DNA of 64,000 nt from Chryseobacterium sp. MYb264 (GTDB lineage Bacteria > Bacteroidota > Bacteroidia > Flavobacteriales > Weeksellaceae): NCBI RefSeq assembly GCF_035974275.1, contig NZ_CP142422.1:558001-622000 (forward strand), in the 5' to 3' direction. The position numbers and the translations under genes were made by a program. Shown here piece by piece: positions 42,211-52,740 of this stretch. Positions within the stretch are counted from its first letter, which is position 1. Each line of letters opens with the position of its first letter. Below the pieces are notes generated by a model. That model did no database searches and was not told the DNA's origin. It saw nothing but the letters and a program-made list of their open reading frames with translations.

Positions 42211-42244
42211 AAAAAACAAAAAACCTCAAAGTAATTTGAGGTTT
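42211..42244 (-). terminator. Terminator of infC
   Basis: AAACCTCAAA (42221-42230) pairs perfectly with TTTGAGGTTT (42235-42244). On the minus strand a T-rich tract follows (42220-42211). Confidence 0.85.
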
Positions 42245-42279
42245 GATATCGTAAATGAGACGGAATCCCGTCATAATAC

Positions 42280-42840
42280 TTATTTAGCTGGTTTTTTAGG
42301 ACTCATCATCATAATCATTCTTTTTCCTTCAAGCTTAGGAAGCTGATCTACTTTTCCAACGTGCTCTAGTTCCTGAGCTAGTTTTAGAAGCAAGATTTCT
42401 CCCTGATCTTTAAAGATAATCGAACGCCCTTTAAAAAATACGTAGGTCTTTAATTTTGAACCTTCTTCAAGGAATTTCTCAGCATGCTTTTTCTTGAATT
42501 CATAATCGTGGTCGTCTGTTTGAGGACCGAAACGAATTTCTTTTACAACTACTTTTACCTGCTTAGCTTTTAATTCCTTCTGCTTTTTCTTTTGCTCATA
42601 CAAGAATTTTTTATATTCAAGTACTCTTGCAATAAACGGTTCAGCCTTATCTGAAATTACTACCAAATCCAACTCTTGTTCCGCAGCAATTTGTCTTGCT
42701 TTGTCGATTGGGTAGATTCCAGGCTCTACGTTATCGCCCACCAAACGAAGCTCTCTCACACGAATTTTATCGTTGATCAAGTGTAAGTCCTCCTGTACCG
42801 GACGTCTCTGTGGGCCCCTGTTGTTAAATCTTTGTGCTAT
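42280..42840 (-). CDS. infC: Translation initiation factor IF-3, ATA start
   Basis: IF-3 binds the 30S subunit and checks the start codon. The N-domain ([19 protein letters not shown]), linker and C-domain ([36 protein letters not shown]) are complete. From TTG 42780 it would be 166 residues, but the frame upstream reads [19 protein letters not shown], the usual N-terminal extension, and contains no ATG, GTG or further TTG before an in-frame stop. ATA at 42840-42838 aligns with the family's first Met and gives 186 residues. A GGAGGA before the TTG leaves some doubt. Rare start codons in infC allow IF-3 to limit its own synthesis. Confidence 0.9.
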   Translation of the reverse strand: MAQRFNNRGPQRRPVQEDLHLINDKIRVRELRLVGDNVEPGIYPIDKARQIAAEQELDLVVISDKAEPFIARVLEYKKFLYEQKKKQKELKAKQVKVVVKEIRFGPQTDDHDYEFKKKHAEKFLEEGSKLKTYVFFKGRSIIFKDQGEILLLKLAQELEHVGKVDQLPKLEGKRMIMMMSPKKPAK

Positions 42841-42969
42841 TGTCTTAAATTTTATTGGTTAACTTTCTAATTTTTTTGAAATTAAAAGAGTAAAATATTA
42901 AAGATTGAAAAATTACGAAAGCGTAAATTAATCTTTTAATTATTGAATTTTTAATCTTTTAATTTCATT

Positions 42970-44889
42970 TTATATTGCTGCTTCTTTCTTGAAGTACGCT
43001 ACGAAATCTTCTATGCTCATTGCTCCAAGATCTCCTTCACCACGTCTTCTTACAGAAATTGTGCCATCTTTTTCTTCATTTTCTCCTACGACAAGCATGA
43101 ACGGAATTTTCTTCAATTCAGCATCGCGGATCTTCTTACCTGTCTTTTCGTTTCTGTCATCAATCAGACCGCTAATATCGTGATTTTCTAACAATTGTGA
43201 AACTTTTTTAGCATAATCCACATACTTTTCACTGATTGGAAGAATGGTAAACTGATCCGGACTCAACCATAATGGGAAGTCTCCGGCAGTGTTTTCAAGC
43301 AAAATTGCAATGAAACGCTCCATTGATCCGAAAGGTGCTCTGTGGATCATTACCGGTCTGTGTTTTTCATTATCGTTTCCGATATAATGAAGATCAAATC
43401 TTTCCGGTAAGTTATAATCTACCTGAATAGTTCCCAACTGCCATTTTCTGCCTAAAGCATCTTTCACCATGAAATCCAGTTTAGGACCATAGAATGCTGC
43501 TTCACCATACTCAACCACAGTTTTTAAACCTTTCTTTTGAGCTGCATTGATGATTGCATTTTCTGCTTTTTCCCAATTCTCGTCAGTTCCGATATATTTT
43601 TCTCTGTTTTCAGGATCTCTCAATGAAACCTGAGTCACGAAATCTTCAAAACCTAATGATTTGAAAACATAAAGAGTTAAATCAATTACTTTCTCAAACT
43701 CTTCAGAAAGCTGATCCGGAGTACAGAAAAGGTGAGCATCATCCTGAGTAAATCCACGAACTCTTGTTAAGCCGTGAAGCTCTCCACTTTGCTCATATCT
43801 GTAAACAGTTCCGAATTCTGCATATCTTTTCGGTAAATCTCTGTAGCTCCATTGTGAAGTTTTGTATATTTCACAGTGGTGAGGGCAGTTCATCGGCTTT
43901 AATAAAAACTCTTCCCCTTCGTTTGGAGTTTTAATCGGCTGGAAGCTATCTGCTCCATATTTATCCCAGTGGCCAGAAGTTACATACAATTCTTTAGCCC
44001 CAATATGTGGTGACATTACGAATTCATAACCTCCTTTTTTCTGAGCATCAGAAAGGAAATTTTCTAATTTTCTTCTCAAAGCAGTTCCTTTTGGTAACCA
44101 TAATGGTAAACCGGCACCTACTTTTTCAGAGAACGCAAAAATCCCTAATTCTTTACCTAATTTTCTGTGGTCTCTTCTTTTAGCTTCTTCTAATCTTTCA
44201 AGATATTCTGTTAATTCTTTCTGTTTTGGGAAAGAAATACCATAAACTCTTGTTAACTGAGGATTTTTTTCATTTCCTCTCCAATACGCTCCGGCAGCAT
44301 TTAAAATCTTCATTGCTTTTACGATATTGGTATTCGGAATATGCCCTCCACGACAAAGATCTGTGAAATCATCGTGTGTTACAAAAGTAATTTCTCCGTC
44401 ATTAAGATTAGAGATCAATTCTACTTTATAAGGATTATCTGCATAAGTCTTTAACGCCTCTTCTTTAGAAACAGGATATAATGAGAATGTTGATCCTTTT
44501 TTAGCATTTTCCAATACTTTTTTCTCAATTTTCTCAAAGTCTTTTTCAGATAAACTTTCGTCACCGAAATCTACATCATAATAGAATCCGCTTTCGATTG
44601 CAGGACCGATGGTTAACTTAGCATTAGGATAAAACTCAAGGATAGCCTGCGCCAAAAGGTGGGCTGAAGAATGCCAAAAAGCCTTTTTTCCAAGATCATC
44701 GTTCCAGGTCAACAATTGTACCGTAGAATCCGTGGTTATAGGTGTGGTCGTCTCTACTTGTTTGTCGTTTACAACTGCGGAAATGGTGTTTCTAGCCAAT
44801 CCCTCGCTTATAGATTTTGCCACATCTAGCGGAGTAACTCCCGCCTCGAATTCTTTGACACTACTGTCTGGAAGTGTAATTTTTATCAT
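42970..44889 (-). CDS. thrS: Threonyl-tRNA synthetase
   Basis: 639 residues. TGS domain at 1-60 ([17 protein letters not shown]), editing domain with [11 protein letters not shown] and its second zinc-like site (CRGGHIPNT), the class II core with [10 protein letters not shown] (zinc Cys about 334), [14 protein letters not shown], and motif 3 [11 protein letters not shown]. The C-terminal anticodon-binding domain starts near 540. It lies upstream of infC on the same strand with 129 AT-rich bases between and no terminator seen, so the two are probably co-transcribed. Confidence 0.97.
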   Translation of the reverse strand: MIKITLPDSSVKEFEAGVTPLDVAKSISEGLARNTISAVVNDKQVETTTPITTDSTVQLLTWNDDLGKKAFWHSSAHLLAQAILEFYPNAKLTIGPAIESGFYYDVDFGDESLSEKDFEKIEKKVLENAKKGSTFSLYPVSKEEALKTYADNPYKVELISNLNDGEITFVTHDDFTDLCRGGHIPNTNIVKAMKILNAAGAYWRGNEKNPQLTRVYGISFPKQKELTEYLERLEEAKRRDHRKLGKELGIFAFSEKVGAGLPLWLPKGTALRRKLENFLSDAQKKGGYEFVMSPHIGAKELYVTSGHWDKYGADSFQPIKTPNEGEEFLLKPMNCPHHCEIYKTSQWSYRDLPKRYAEFGTVYRYEQSGELHGLTRVRGFTQDDAHLFCTPDQLSEEFEKVIDLTLYVFKSLGFEDFVTQVSLRDPENREKYIGTDENWEKAENAIINAAQKKGLKTVVEYGEAAFYGPKLDFMVKDALGRKWQLGTIQVDYNLPERFDLHYIGNDNEKHRPVMIHRAPFGSMERFIAILLENTAGDFPLWLSPDQFTILPISEKYVDYAKKVSQLLENHDISGLIDDRNEKTGKKIRDAELKKIPFMLVVGENEEKDGTISVRRRGEGDLGAMSIEDFVAYFKKEAAI

Positions 44890-45051
44890 TGTTTACTAAG
44901 AAATTTTAAGTTGCAAAAATACGGAATTTTTATTTAAAATACTACATTCATGTGTATTTGAAGCGATATTTAATACTAAAAACTCCAGAAAATCGTTTTT
45001 ATTAATTGTGAAATATTCAATGTTCTAATTATGAATAAGTTAAAAAACAGG

Positions 45052-46596
45052 TTAATGTTTTCTTTTATATCGAACTTTCTCTTTGATAATTTCAATCACA
45101 TCTACATTTCTTACTTTAGAAAGCACCCAACCATGGATATCAATATAAAATAAGGAACGTCTGTAGTATTCATTTTCAGCGAAAACTTCTAATTTTTTGT
45201 CAAATTCTTTAAATGCTTCAAGCTGTTTATTTGGAAGAAGATTATTTAAATTCTTAAAAAACTGAATGCTTTCGTAATGAAATTCATCTGGTTTTTTCAT
45301 CTTTTTGGTGAATTTTAAAGTTGCTTTTATAAATTCATCATAATCTTCATCATTTCCGGATTCGTGTTTTGCCATCAAAATCAAAATGCGGGTATGAAAT
45401 AATAGATCTTCCTGAACATTTCCTTTAGATTCAATGACTTTTAAAGAATACTTAATAGATGTTTCAAACTTCTTGCTTCCGAAAAACATCGCCGCCATTT
45501 TCAGGTATAAAATCATGAAATGATGCTCGTCAATTTTATCTCGAAATTTCTCCATCTTAAGTTCAATTTCAGGAATTAATTTTGAACCTGTAAAGAATTC
45601 GCCCTTCACGAAGTGAATATTCATTAAAGTGTTGTAATACGTCATGAAAACAAGAAGTTGTGTATTTTCATTTTGAGTAAAACTTGAAGAGTGAACCGTT
45701 TTGTTAAATCGCTGAAAACTCTCTTCAAGAATATCGATATTTCCGTAGAGAAAAAGTATTTTTAATAGGTACGTATTTCCTTTGATATACCAAACGGGAT
45801 GACTTACTATCATATCCGGATTTTTATGAAAAAGATCCACCCATTGGAAAGCATATTTCAAAGTATATTTATATTCCTGAAGCAATTGATTTTTCCAGAC
45901 ATGAGCTTTAAAATACCATAATTTTTCCGTAAAATTCAATTTTTCAAAAGCAATTTTTTGAATCTGAGTATTAAAAATTTCCATGATTTCAGCTCGGTCT
46001 TCATCATTTTTTACATAACCGTGTGTCAGCATTTCACTGTATAATTTCAGCGAAAGATTAGACAATTCTGTAGCATAATGATTCTGTTTACTGATTTCCG
46101 TAGATTGTTTCATCAATTCATCAGCGCGTCCTTCAATACTTCGTGTAATAAATTGAGATTCAATTACTTTTTCTAAATCAATGATTTCCGAAGCGATACT
46201 TTTTTCATCAAGTTCTAAAGCGGTTTGTTTTGTTTTATCTAAAATTTTTAAAGCCTGCTTGTAAAGTCCTTTTTGATATAAAATATTCGCGAAATCAAGT
46301 TGTTCGCGCAATTGTATTCTGTAATTCTGATGACTCGGGTTCATTCTTAAACTCACCAGAATCTGTTTGTATAAATGAGCTTTAAGATTAGATAATTGCT
46401 GTTTTGTAGAGATTTTTTTATTGATAATTATATTTTCATCATATTCCGTCATCTTATCCATTTCTGAAAAAAGAAGCAAAAATTTGGCATCTACATTAAT
46501 CCCGAGACGATTGACATATAATTTAAACTGACGCTTTTCGGACGTCGTTAATGATTTTATCAGGACAAATAAAAAATCTTTGTGCAATTCTGCCAT
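45052..46596 (-). CDS. Conserved helical-repeat protein, unknown function
   Basis: 514 residues with no signal peptide, almost entirely predicted helix. Pairs such as FANILYQKGLYKQALKILDK and FHTRILILMAKHESGNDEDY look like degenerate TPR units. It begins MAELHKDFLFVLIKSLTTSE. I recognise this only as a protein type seen in flavobacteria, not a named family. It sits head-to-head with leuA across 148 bases. A cytoplasmic scaffold role is a guess from the repeats. Confidence 0.7.
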   Translation of the reverse strand: MAELHKDFLFVLIKSLTTSEKRQFKLYVNRLGINVDAKFLLLFSEMDKMTEYDENIIINKKISTKQQLSNLKAHLYKQILVSLRMNPSHQNYRIQLREQLDFANILYQKGLYKQALKILDKTKQTALELDEKSIASEIIDLEKVIESQFITRSIEGRADELMKQSTEISKQNHYATELSNLSLKLYSEMLTHGYVKNDEDRAEIMEIFNTQIQKIAFEKLNFTEKLWYFKAHVWKNQLLQEYKYTLKYAFQWVDLFHKNPDMIVSHPVWYIKGNTYLLKILFLYGNIDILEESFQRFNKTVHSSSFTQNENTQLLVFMTYYNTLMNIHFVKGEFFTGSKLIPEIELKMEKFRDKIDEHHFMILYLKMAAMFFGSKKFETSIKYSLKVIESKGNVQEDLLFHTRILILMAKHESGNDEDYDEFIKATLKFTKKMKKPDEFHYESIQFFKNLNNLLPNKQLEAFKEFDKKLEVFAENEYYRRSLFYIDIHGWVLSKVRNVDVIEIIKEKVRYKRKH

Positions 46597-46744
46597 TGTA
46601 AATTTAAGGGATTTAAAATTTTGATTATCAAATAAATATATTTAAAATTCAATATTTTGAGTATTGTAATTTTTAAAGAGATCGAAAGTTAAAAAACAAA
46701 TCAACTTTCTAGTTTTGGGTCAAAATTAAGTAAAAAACTTCATT

Positions 46745-47908
46745 ATGAATTCCGAAAAAATTGAAATTTTTGATACCACATTGCGTGATGGAGAGCAAGT
46801 GCCGGGTTGTAAATTGAATACCGAACAGAAGTTGGTAATAGCAGAGCAACTGGACGAGCTCGGGGTGGATGTTATAGAGGCTGGTTTCCCAATTTCAAGT
46901 CCGGGAGATTTTCATTCCGTTTCGGAGATTTCTAAATTGGTGAGAAATGCCAGGGTTTGCGGATTAACAAGAGCGAACCAAAAAGATATTGATACAGCAG
47001 CAGAAGCTTTAAAGTTTGCTAAAAGACCAAGAATTCACACAGGAATCGGAACTTCTGATTCTCATATTAAATTTAAATTCAATTCGAATAGAGAAGATAT
47101 TATTGAAAGAGCGGTTCAGGCGGTAAAATATGCTAAAACTTACGTTGAAGATGTTGAATTTTACGCTGAAGATGCCGGAAGAACGGATAATGATTATTTG
47201 GCAAGAGTTTGCGAAGCTGTCATAAAAGCCGGAGCTACCGTTTTAAATATCCCGGATACAACAGGTTACTGCTTGCCCGAAGAATACGGCGCAAAAATAA
47301 AATATTTGAGAGAAAATGTAACTGGCATTGACAAGGCGATTTTGTCTTGTCACTGTCACAACGATTTGGGATTGGCAACGGCGAATTCAATTTCGGGAGC
47401 GATCAACGGGGCAAGACAGATCGAATGTACCATCAATGGGCTTGGTGAAAGAGCTGGTAATACGGCTTTGGAGGAAGTGGTGATGGTTATTAAGCAACAC
47501 AATCATTTAAAATTACATACTGATATCAACTCCAAAATGCTCAACCAAATGAGCGTTTTGGTTTCTGATCTGATGGGAATGGCGGTTCAGCCAAACAAGG
47601 CGATTGTTGGAGCCAATGCTTTCGCGCACAGCTCTGGAATTCATCAGGATGGCGTTATCAAAAACAGAGAAACGTATGAAATCATCGATCCTGCTGAAGT
47701 GGGTGTAAATGCTTCATCGATCATTCTTACAGCAAGAAGCGGACGCTCTGCGCTGGCTTACCGATTCAAACATATTGGTTTTGATGTAACTAAAAATGAA
47801 CTTGATTTCTTATATCAGGAATTTTTGAAAGTTGCCGACGATAAGAAAGAGGTGAATAATGATGATTTAAGCATGATCATCGAAAACGTGACAAGAAAAA
47901 TAGGATAA
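46745..47908 (+). CDS. leuA: 2-isopropylmalate synthase, short form
   Basis: Condenses acetyl-CoA and 2-oxoisovalerate in the first committed step of leucine synthesis. The TIM barrel has [29 protein letters not shown] (metal-binding His) and [15 protein letters not shown]. It has only 387 residues, so it lacks the C-terminal regulatory domain that binds leucine in longer enzymes; feedback control may differ. Homocitrate or citramalate synthase are alternatives for this length, but the leuC-D-B neighbours favour LeuA. Confidence 0.93.
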   Translation: MNSEKIEIFDTTLRDGEQVPGCKLNTEQKLVIAEQLDELGVDVIEAGFPISSPGDFHSVSEISKLVRNARVCGLTRANQKDIDTAAEALKFAKRPRIHTGIGTSDSHIKFKFNSNREDIIERAVQAVKYAKTYVEDVEFYAEDAGRTDNDYLARVCEAVIKAGATVLNIPDTTGYCLPEEYGAKIKYLRENVTGIDKAILSCHCHNDLGLATANSISGAINGARQIECTINGLGERAGNTALEEVVMVIKQHNHLKLHTDINSKMLNQMSVLVSDLMGMAVQPNKAIVGANAFAHSSGIHQDGVIKNRETYEIIDPAEVGVNASSIILTARSGRSALAYRFKHIGFDVTKNELDFLYQEFLKVADDKKEVNNDDLSMIIENVTRKIG

Positions 47909-47937
47909 TATTTCCTTGCAATTTAGATTAAACTATA

Positions 47938-49326
47938 ATGAACAACGATAAAAAAACACTTTTTGATAAAGTCTGGGACGCTCATGTTGTAGAAACGATT
48001 CCTGACGGACCTCAAATTATATACATTGACAAACATTTGATTCACGAAGTGACAAGTCCACAGGCTTTTGCGGAATTGGAATCAAGAAATCTGGAGATTT
48101 TCAGACCGACCCAAATTGTGGCAACAGCCGATCATAATGTTCCGACGTTGGATCAGGATCAGCCGATTCGTGATGAGTCTTCCAGAAATCAAATAGAACA
48201 ATTAACGCAGAATTGCCGTAAAAATAATATTGAATTGTATGGTCTTGGTCATCAATACCAGGGGATTGTTCATATCATCGCTCCCGAGTTGGGTGTTACT
48301 CAGCCGGGAATGAGCATTGTTTGCGGAGACAGTCATACTTCAACGCACGGCGCTTTTGGTTCGATTGCTTTTGGAATTGGGACGAGTCAGGTGGCACAGG
48401 TTTTTGCGAGCCAGTGTTTGTTGCTGAATAAGCCAAAGTCAATGCGTGTAAATGTGAATGGTAAACTGAATAAAGATGTTCAGCCAAAAGATGTGATTCT
48501 GTATGTGATCTCGAAAATCGGAACCGATGGCGGAACAGGATATTTCTGTGAATATGCCGGAAATGTTTTCGAAGAAATGTCGATGGAAGGGAGAATGACA
48601 GTTTGCAATATGAGTATCGAAATGGGTGCCCGCGGCGGAATGATAGCTCCTGATGAAACCACTTTTAACTATGTGAAAGGAAGAACTTTTGCGCCAAAAG
48701 GTGAAGAATGGGAAGAAAAAGTGGAGTATTGGAAAACGTTGAAAACGGATGATGAAGCGACTTTTGATGCTGAATTTTCTTTCGATGCTGCAGATATTTA
48801 TCCGATGATTACCTACGGAACCAATCCGGGAATGGGAATTTCAATCAATCAAAATATTCCGACGCCACAAAATGAGTCTGAGGAAAAAGCCTTGAAATAC
48901 ATGGGTTTACATGCAGGGCAGTCTGTTTCGGATATTAAAGTCAATTTTGTGTTTATCGGAAGTTGTACGAATGCCAGAATTGAGGATTTCCGTTCTGCGG
49001 CTAATTATATCAAAGGGAAAAGCAAATCGGAACATGTTCAGGCTTTGATTGTTCCTGGTTCTCAACAGGTGGTAAAGCAGATTTTTGAGGAAGGTTTAGA
49101 TAAAATCTTCAACGAAGCTGGTTTTCAGATCAGGCAGCCGGGATGTTCGGCGTGTCTGGCGATGAATGACGATAAAATTCCGGAAGGTGAATATTGTGTT
49201 TCTACTTCTAACCGAAATTTTGAAGGAAGGCAAGGACAGGGCGCAAGAACAATTCTCGCAAGTCCGTTAACGGCTGCAAAGGTGGCTATTGAAGGTAGAA
49301 TTGCTGTTCTTGAAAATTATAACTGA
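47938..49326 (+). CDS. leuC: 3-isopropylmalate dehydratase, large subunit
   Basis: 462 residues, aconitase family. With LeuD it isomerises 2- to 3-isopropylmalate. Iron-sulfur ligands: Cys in [13 protein letters not shown] and the pair in [32 protein letters not shown] and [18 protein letters not shown] are signature segments. It lies 29 bases after leuA. Confidence 0.97.
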   Translation: MNNDKKTLFDKVWDAHVVETIPDGPQIIYIDKHLIHEVTSPQAFAELESRNLEIFRPTQIVATADHNVPTLDQDQPIRDESSRNQIEQLTQNCRKNNIELYGLGHQYQGIVHIIAPELGVTQPGMSIVCGDSHTSTHGAFGSIAFGIGTSQVAQVFASQCLLLNKPKSMRVNVNGKLNKDVQPKDVILYVISKIGTDGGTGYFCEYAGNVFEEMSMEGRMTVCNMSIEMGARGGMIAPDETTFNYVKGRTFAPKGEEWEEKVEYWKTLKTDDEATFDAEFSFDAADIYPMITYGTNPGMGISINQNIPTPQNESEEKALKYMGLHAGQSVSDIKVNFVFIGSCTNARIEDFRSAANYIKGKSKSEHVQALIVPGSQQVVKQIFEEGLDKIFNEAGFQIRQPGCSACLAMNDDKIPEGEYCVSTSNRNFEGRQGQGARTILASPLTAAKVAIEGRIAVLENYN

Positions 49327-49337
49327 AACCCTAGCCC

Positions 49338-49402
49338 CGATTGAAACGGCATCCTTTTGTGTAGCGAAGCGTAACAAAAGATATAGTGGAAAGCGGGATT
49401 CA
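49338..49402 (+). repeat. Palindromic intergenic repeat in the leu operon
   Basis: The outer arms CCCG and CGGG and the inner CTTTTGT / ACAAAAG (around TAGCGAAGCG) can fold into one long imperfect hairpin. Elements of this wording are widespread between genes in Chryseobacterium as I recall them. Here one lies between leuC and leuD. Confidence 0.6.
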
Positions 49403-49447
49403 GCTTCTGAAAATTAAAAAATAATTAAAACTATTTTGATCTAAAAA

Positions 49448-50047
49448 ATGCAAAAATTAGTTATCCTAAAATCCCGCGCAATTCCGTTGCCGGTTGAAAA
49501 TATAGACACCGACCAGATTATTCCGGCTCGTTTTTTAAAAAGTATTGATAAAAGCGGTTTTGGAAACAATCTGTTCCGTGATTGGCGATATAATGTTCAC
49601 ACGAACGAAGAAAATCCTGATTTTGTTTTAAATAATAAAAAATATTCAGGTGAAATTTTAGTGGCGGGAAATAATTTCGGTTGTGGAAGCAGTCGTGAGC
49701 ACGCGGCTTGGTCGCTTACCGATTATGGTTTTAAAGTGGTTGTTTCAAGTTTCTTTGCAGATATTTTTAAAGGAAATGCTTTAAATAACGGATTGCTTCC
49801 TGTAAAAGTTTCTGAAGAATTTTTAAAGGAAATCTTAAATGATATTACCGAAAATCCGGAAAATGAAATTACTGTTGATGTAGAAAAACAAACGATCACT
49901 TTTAAAGATAAAACCGAAAATTTTGAACTGGATTCTTACAAAAAGATCTGTTTAATGAACGGTTATGACGATATTGATTTTTTAATCAGCAAAAAACAGG
50001 CGATCCAGGAATTTGAACTAAAAACACAGAAAGTATATGAAAACTGA
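49448..50047 (+). CDS. leuD: 3-isopropylmalate dehydratase, small subunit
   Basis: 199 residues, swivel domain of the LeuCD enzyme. [30 protein letters not shown] (substrate contact) and NNGLLPVKV are diagnostic. It is separated from leuC by 121 bases holding the palindromic repeat and overlaps leuB by 11 bases. Confidence 0.97.
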   Translation: MQKLVILKSRAIPLPVENIDTDQIIPARFLKSIDKSGFGNNLFRDWRYNVHTNEENPDFVLNNKKYSGEILVAGNNFGCGSSREHAAWSLTDYGFKVVVSSFFADIFKGNALNNGLLPVKVSEEFLKEILNDITENPENEITVDVEKQTITFKDKTENFELDSYKKICLMNGYDDIDFLISKKQAIQEFELKTQKVYEN

Positions 50048-51158
50048 TTTTAAAATTGCAGTATTGGCCGGAGATGGAATTGGTCCGGAAGTCGTTGGAG
50101 AAAGCATCAAAATTTTAGATGCTATTGCGGAAGCTTTTCATTATAAATTCGATTTTAAATTCGGATTAACGGGAGCTGAAGCGATTTACAAAACAGGAAA
50201 TCCTTTGCCGGATGAAACGCTGGAAATCTGTAAAGAATCTGATGCCGTGCTTTTCGGAGCGATTGGAGATCCAGCATTTGACAATAATCCTGATGCAAAA
50301 GTGCGTCCTGAACAAGGATTACTAAAACTTCGTAAAGAACTTGGGCTTTTTGCGAATATCAGACCTTTGAAAACTTATTCTTCTTTAATTGAGAAAAGCC
50401 CGTTGAAGCAGGAAATTATTGAAGGAACGGATATTCAGATCTTTAGAGAATTGGTGAGCGGAATTTATTTTGGTGAAAAATTTACAGATGAAGAAGCTGG
50501 TTATGCTTATGATATTTGTAAATACAGCAAAGATGATATTGCTCCGATTGTTCATATGGCTTTTCAGGAAGCGCAAAAAAGAAGAAAAAAATTAACTTTA
50601 ATTGATAAAGCTAACGTTTTGGATACTTCCAGATTATGGCGAAAAATATTCAAGGAAATTGCTGCAGGATATCCGGATGTAGAATTGGATTTTATGTTTG
50701 TGGATAACGCTGCAATGCAATTGATTCTTAATCCGAAACAGTTTGATGTGATCGTTACTGAGAATATGTTTGGAGACATTATTTCCGACGAAGCGAGTGT
50801 GATTGGAGGTTCGATTGGGTTGCTCCCGTCCGCTTCGATTGGGAATGGAAACGCGATGTTTGAGCCTATTCACGGTTCTTATCCGCAGGCAAAAGGAAAG
50901 GGGATTGCCAATCCTATTGCTTCAATTTTAAGTACAGCGATGATGCTTGATTATTTAAAATTAGACCATGCTGCAGAAAAATTAAGAGAATCTGTAGAGC
51001 ATGCCATTGAAAATAAATATGTTACAGTAGATCTTAATTCTCAACAACCTTATTCTACAAGTGAAGTGGGAAGTTTTATTGCCGATTATATTAAATATTC
51101 CGAGAAGTCATATTACAATTTTGAAAATGTGAAGATCGGAAAGTCAACCATTGTTTAA
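50037..51158 (+). CDS. leuB: 3-isopropylmalate dehydrogenase
   Basis: 373 residues. NAD-dependent oxidative decarboxylation of 3-isopropylmalate to the leucine keto acid. [35 protein letters not shown] (substrate arginines), [14 protein letters not shown] (metal aspartates) and [20 protein letters not shown] are all present. It is the last gene of the leu operon, followed by a hairpin repeat and a bidirectional terminator. Confidence 0.97.
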   Translation: MKTDFKIAVLAGDGIGPEVVGESIKILDAIAEAFHYKFDFKFGLTGAEAIYKTGNPLPDETLEICKESDAVLFGAIGDPAFDNNPDAKVRPEQGLLKLRKELGLFANIRPLKTYSSLIEKSPLKQEIIEGTDIQIFRELVSGIYFGEKFTDEEAGYAYDICKYSKDDIAPIVHMAFQEAQKRRKKLTLIDKANVLDTSRLWRKIFKEIAAGYPDVELDFMFVDNAAMQLILNPKQFDVIVTENMFGDIISDEASVIGGSIGLLPSASIGNGNAMFEPIHGSYPQAKGKGIANPIASILSTAMMLDYLKLDHAAEKLRESVEHAIENKYVTVDLNSQQPYSTSEVGSFIADYIKYSEKSYYNFENVKIGKSTIV

Positions 51159-51166
51159 GGTGGGCT

Positions 51167-51238
51167 GTGAATTTTTGCTTCGTGCGTCTCCTCAATTTTT
51201 TTAAGTCCATAAAAATTTGCAAGCGAAGCGAAATTCAC
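51167..51238 (+). repeat. Large inverted repeat after leuB
   Basis: GTGAATTTTTGCTTCG (51167-51182) is nearly the reverse complement of CGAAGCGAAATTCAC (51224-51238). The loop of about 41 bases carries a second AT-rich stem. No T run follows directly. It may be another dispersed palindromic element. Confidence 0.6.
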
Positions 51239-51293
51239 AGATCACTTTCAACTGAAGTGTTTGATTTTATTTGTGTATTTTTTTCTAGAAAAA

Positions 51294-51326
51294 GGTTCCG
51301 TCTCGTTGGAGACAGAACCTTTTTTA
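51294..51326. terminator. Bidirectional terminator, leuB / small gene
   Basis: GGTTCCGTCTC (51294-51304) pairs with GAGACAGAACC (51309-51319), one mismatch. T run to the right and A run to the left, so it serves both leuB and the converging gene at 51324. Confidence 0.85.
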
Positions 51327-51509
51327 TTTTTCCGTATTATCTGTTTTTCCTGATTTATTTTTCGAAGATTTCTGAACTTCTTCCTTCTTTACATCAGGAG
51401 GATTGCTCTTTTCCGATGAAGACGGAATATTCTGGAAATCCTGATTTTGCTTCTTCGTTTCTGCGCTGTTGGCAGATTCTTTCTTTTTGTCATTTCCTTT
51501 GGTGTCCAT
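51324..51509 (-). CDS. Small hydrophilic hypothetical protein
   Basis: 61 residues (MDTKGNDKKKESANSAE to KSGKTDNTEK), nearly all Lys, Glu, Ser, Asn and Gln. It has no membrane helix or signal, so is probably disordered. A terminator lies directly at its end, which supports a real transcript. I do not recognise a family. Confidence 0.5.
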   Translation of the reverse strand: MDTKGNDKKKESANSAETKKQNQDFQNIPSSSEKSNPPDVKKEEVQKSSKNKSGKTDNTEK

Positions 51510-51563
51510 AACTTTAAATTTTATAATTAATAATATTCAAAGTGTTTGCCAAAGAGAAAATTT

Positions 51564-52169
51564 TTAAAGACCTAAGATTCCAATTTTTCCTGTCTGATCT
51601 TCAATTTTATAATTTAAGGCTTTTGCTAAAACGAAAATATTATTAAGGTTTTCCAATAATTGTTTATGTCCTTCATCTCTCAACTTATTTTGATCGATAG
51701 AATTAATTGCAGTAATTTTTGCTTTCTGCGTAACATTTTTAATGTCTTTCTCCGAAATTCTGTTAATGAACGAGTCGTCCATCGACTGAATTTCAACGCT
51801 TGGCGTAATTCTTATATCTGCATTGGGCAATTCTGTGATAACGAGTTTTTTATTAATAGAATCTACCTCGATCTTCATTTTATTTAAATCATAAGAAACC
51901 TGAGCATTAGTTTTTGTGTAGGTAATAATACTGTTGCTGGAAACCTCTTTACCAAAAAACTCAATACCAAGTTTTGTTTTTTGCATAGAAGACGTGTTCT
52001 GCTCTATAACCACCAATTTGTTCATTTTGGCAATCTGATTGGTGAGGATATAATAATCGGATTTTTCAGTTTTTCCACCTGTATTCAGGCAGGATCTGAA
52101 GCCGAAAAATAAAAGCAATACAAGCAGGGCTCCTGCCAAAAAGGATCCTATGATTTTATAATTTCTCAA
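51564..52169 (-). CDS. DUF4230 membrane-anchored protein
   Basis: 201 residues. One N-terminal membrane segment (IIGSFLAGALLVLLLFFGF) is followed by an outer soluble domain with the DUF4230 pattern (QIAKMNKLVVIEQNTSSM, NKKLVITELPNADI, ITAINSIDQNKLRDEG). Family function is unknown. It starts three bases after the thioredoxin-like gene and probably shares its transcript. No catalytic residues are evident. Confidence 0.75.
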   Translation of the reverse strand: MRNYKIIGSFLAGALLVLLLFFGFRSCLNTGGKTEKSDYYILTNQIAKMNKLVVIEQNTSSMQKTKLGIEFFGKEVSSNSIITYTKTNAQVSYDLNKMKIEVDSINKKLVITELPNADIRITPSVEIQSMDDSFINRISEKDIKNVTQKAKITAINSIDQNKLRDEGHKQLLENLNNIFVLAKALNYKIEDQTGKIGILGL

Positions 52170-52172
52170 GCT

Positions 52173-52739
52173 CTACAGTTTAAAAATTTCTTTAATTACA
52201 GAGGAATCATCCTTTTTCATAATTTCAACCAAATCTCTTTCAATATATCCGCTCTTAGGCATTTCAATAATTCTGCCTATTTCTTTATTGTATCTCTTTA
52301 CAATAATCGTGGGGACTTTCTGTATATTGTACAAGCCTTCCTCTCCGGATGGAGATTCTTTTTTGCGATTTACCGCAATAATGGTTAATTTACTTTCCGG
52401 GTATTTAAGCTCATCCAGAATTCTCATCAGCCTTGGAAAGTCTCTATGGCTGTCTTCGCACCACGTGCCCATGAAAACCACAAGGTCATAGCTTGTAAAC
52501 TTGGCCTTTCTGAGTTCTCCGATGGCTTTTTGATCCAGTGTATATTCACTGTATTCTTTTGTGTACCAGTCTGCATATGGCTCCCTGGAAAACTGTGATC
52601 TCAGCTGATTGCCCAAAAGCATCTTTCCGTCATTGGTAGTTTCCACCTCACGGTTTACCACTACTTTTTGAGCACTCAGTTGTTGGGTTGCCAGGAACAA
52701 AGCCGAAACGGCAAGAGTATTTGTAATAAATTTTTTCAT
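52173..52739 (-). CDS. Periplasmic thioredoxin-like protein, WCEDS motif
   Basis: 188 residues with a signal peptide ending QQLSAQ. The thioredoxin fold shows YDLVVFMGTWCEDSHRDFPR and, at the cis-proline, IQKVPTIIVKRY. The active site has one Cys (WCEDS) instead of CxxC, so it cannot form the usual intramolecular disulfide. It may act as a monothiol reductant or binder. It lies one base after the MazG-like gene and three before DUF4230. Confidence 0.8.
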   Translation of the reverse strand: MKKFITNTLAVSALFLATQQLSAQKVVVNREVETTNDGKMLLGNQLRSQFSREPYADWYTKEYSEYTLDQKAIGELRKAKFTSYDLVVFMGTWCEDSHRDFPRLMRILDELKYPESKLTIIAVNRKKESPSGEEGLYNIQKVPTIIVKRYNKEIGRIIEMPKSGYIERDLVEIMKKDDSSVIKEIFKL

Positions 52740-52740
52740 A

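Noticed and set aside
46600..46744. Leucine leader peptide before leuA
   Set aside because: No Leu-rich short ORF and no competing hairpins were found, in contrast to the his operon.
51167..51511. 114-codon plus-strand frame after leuB
   Set aside because: Covers an inverted repeat and a terminator and is antisense to the more plausible small gene at 51324-51509.
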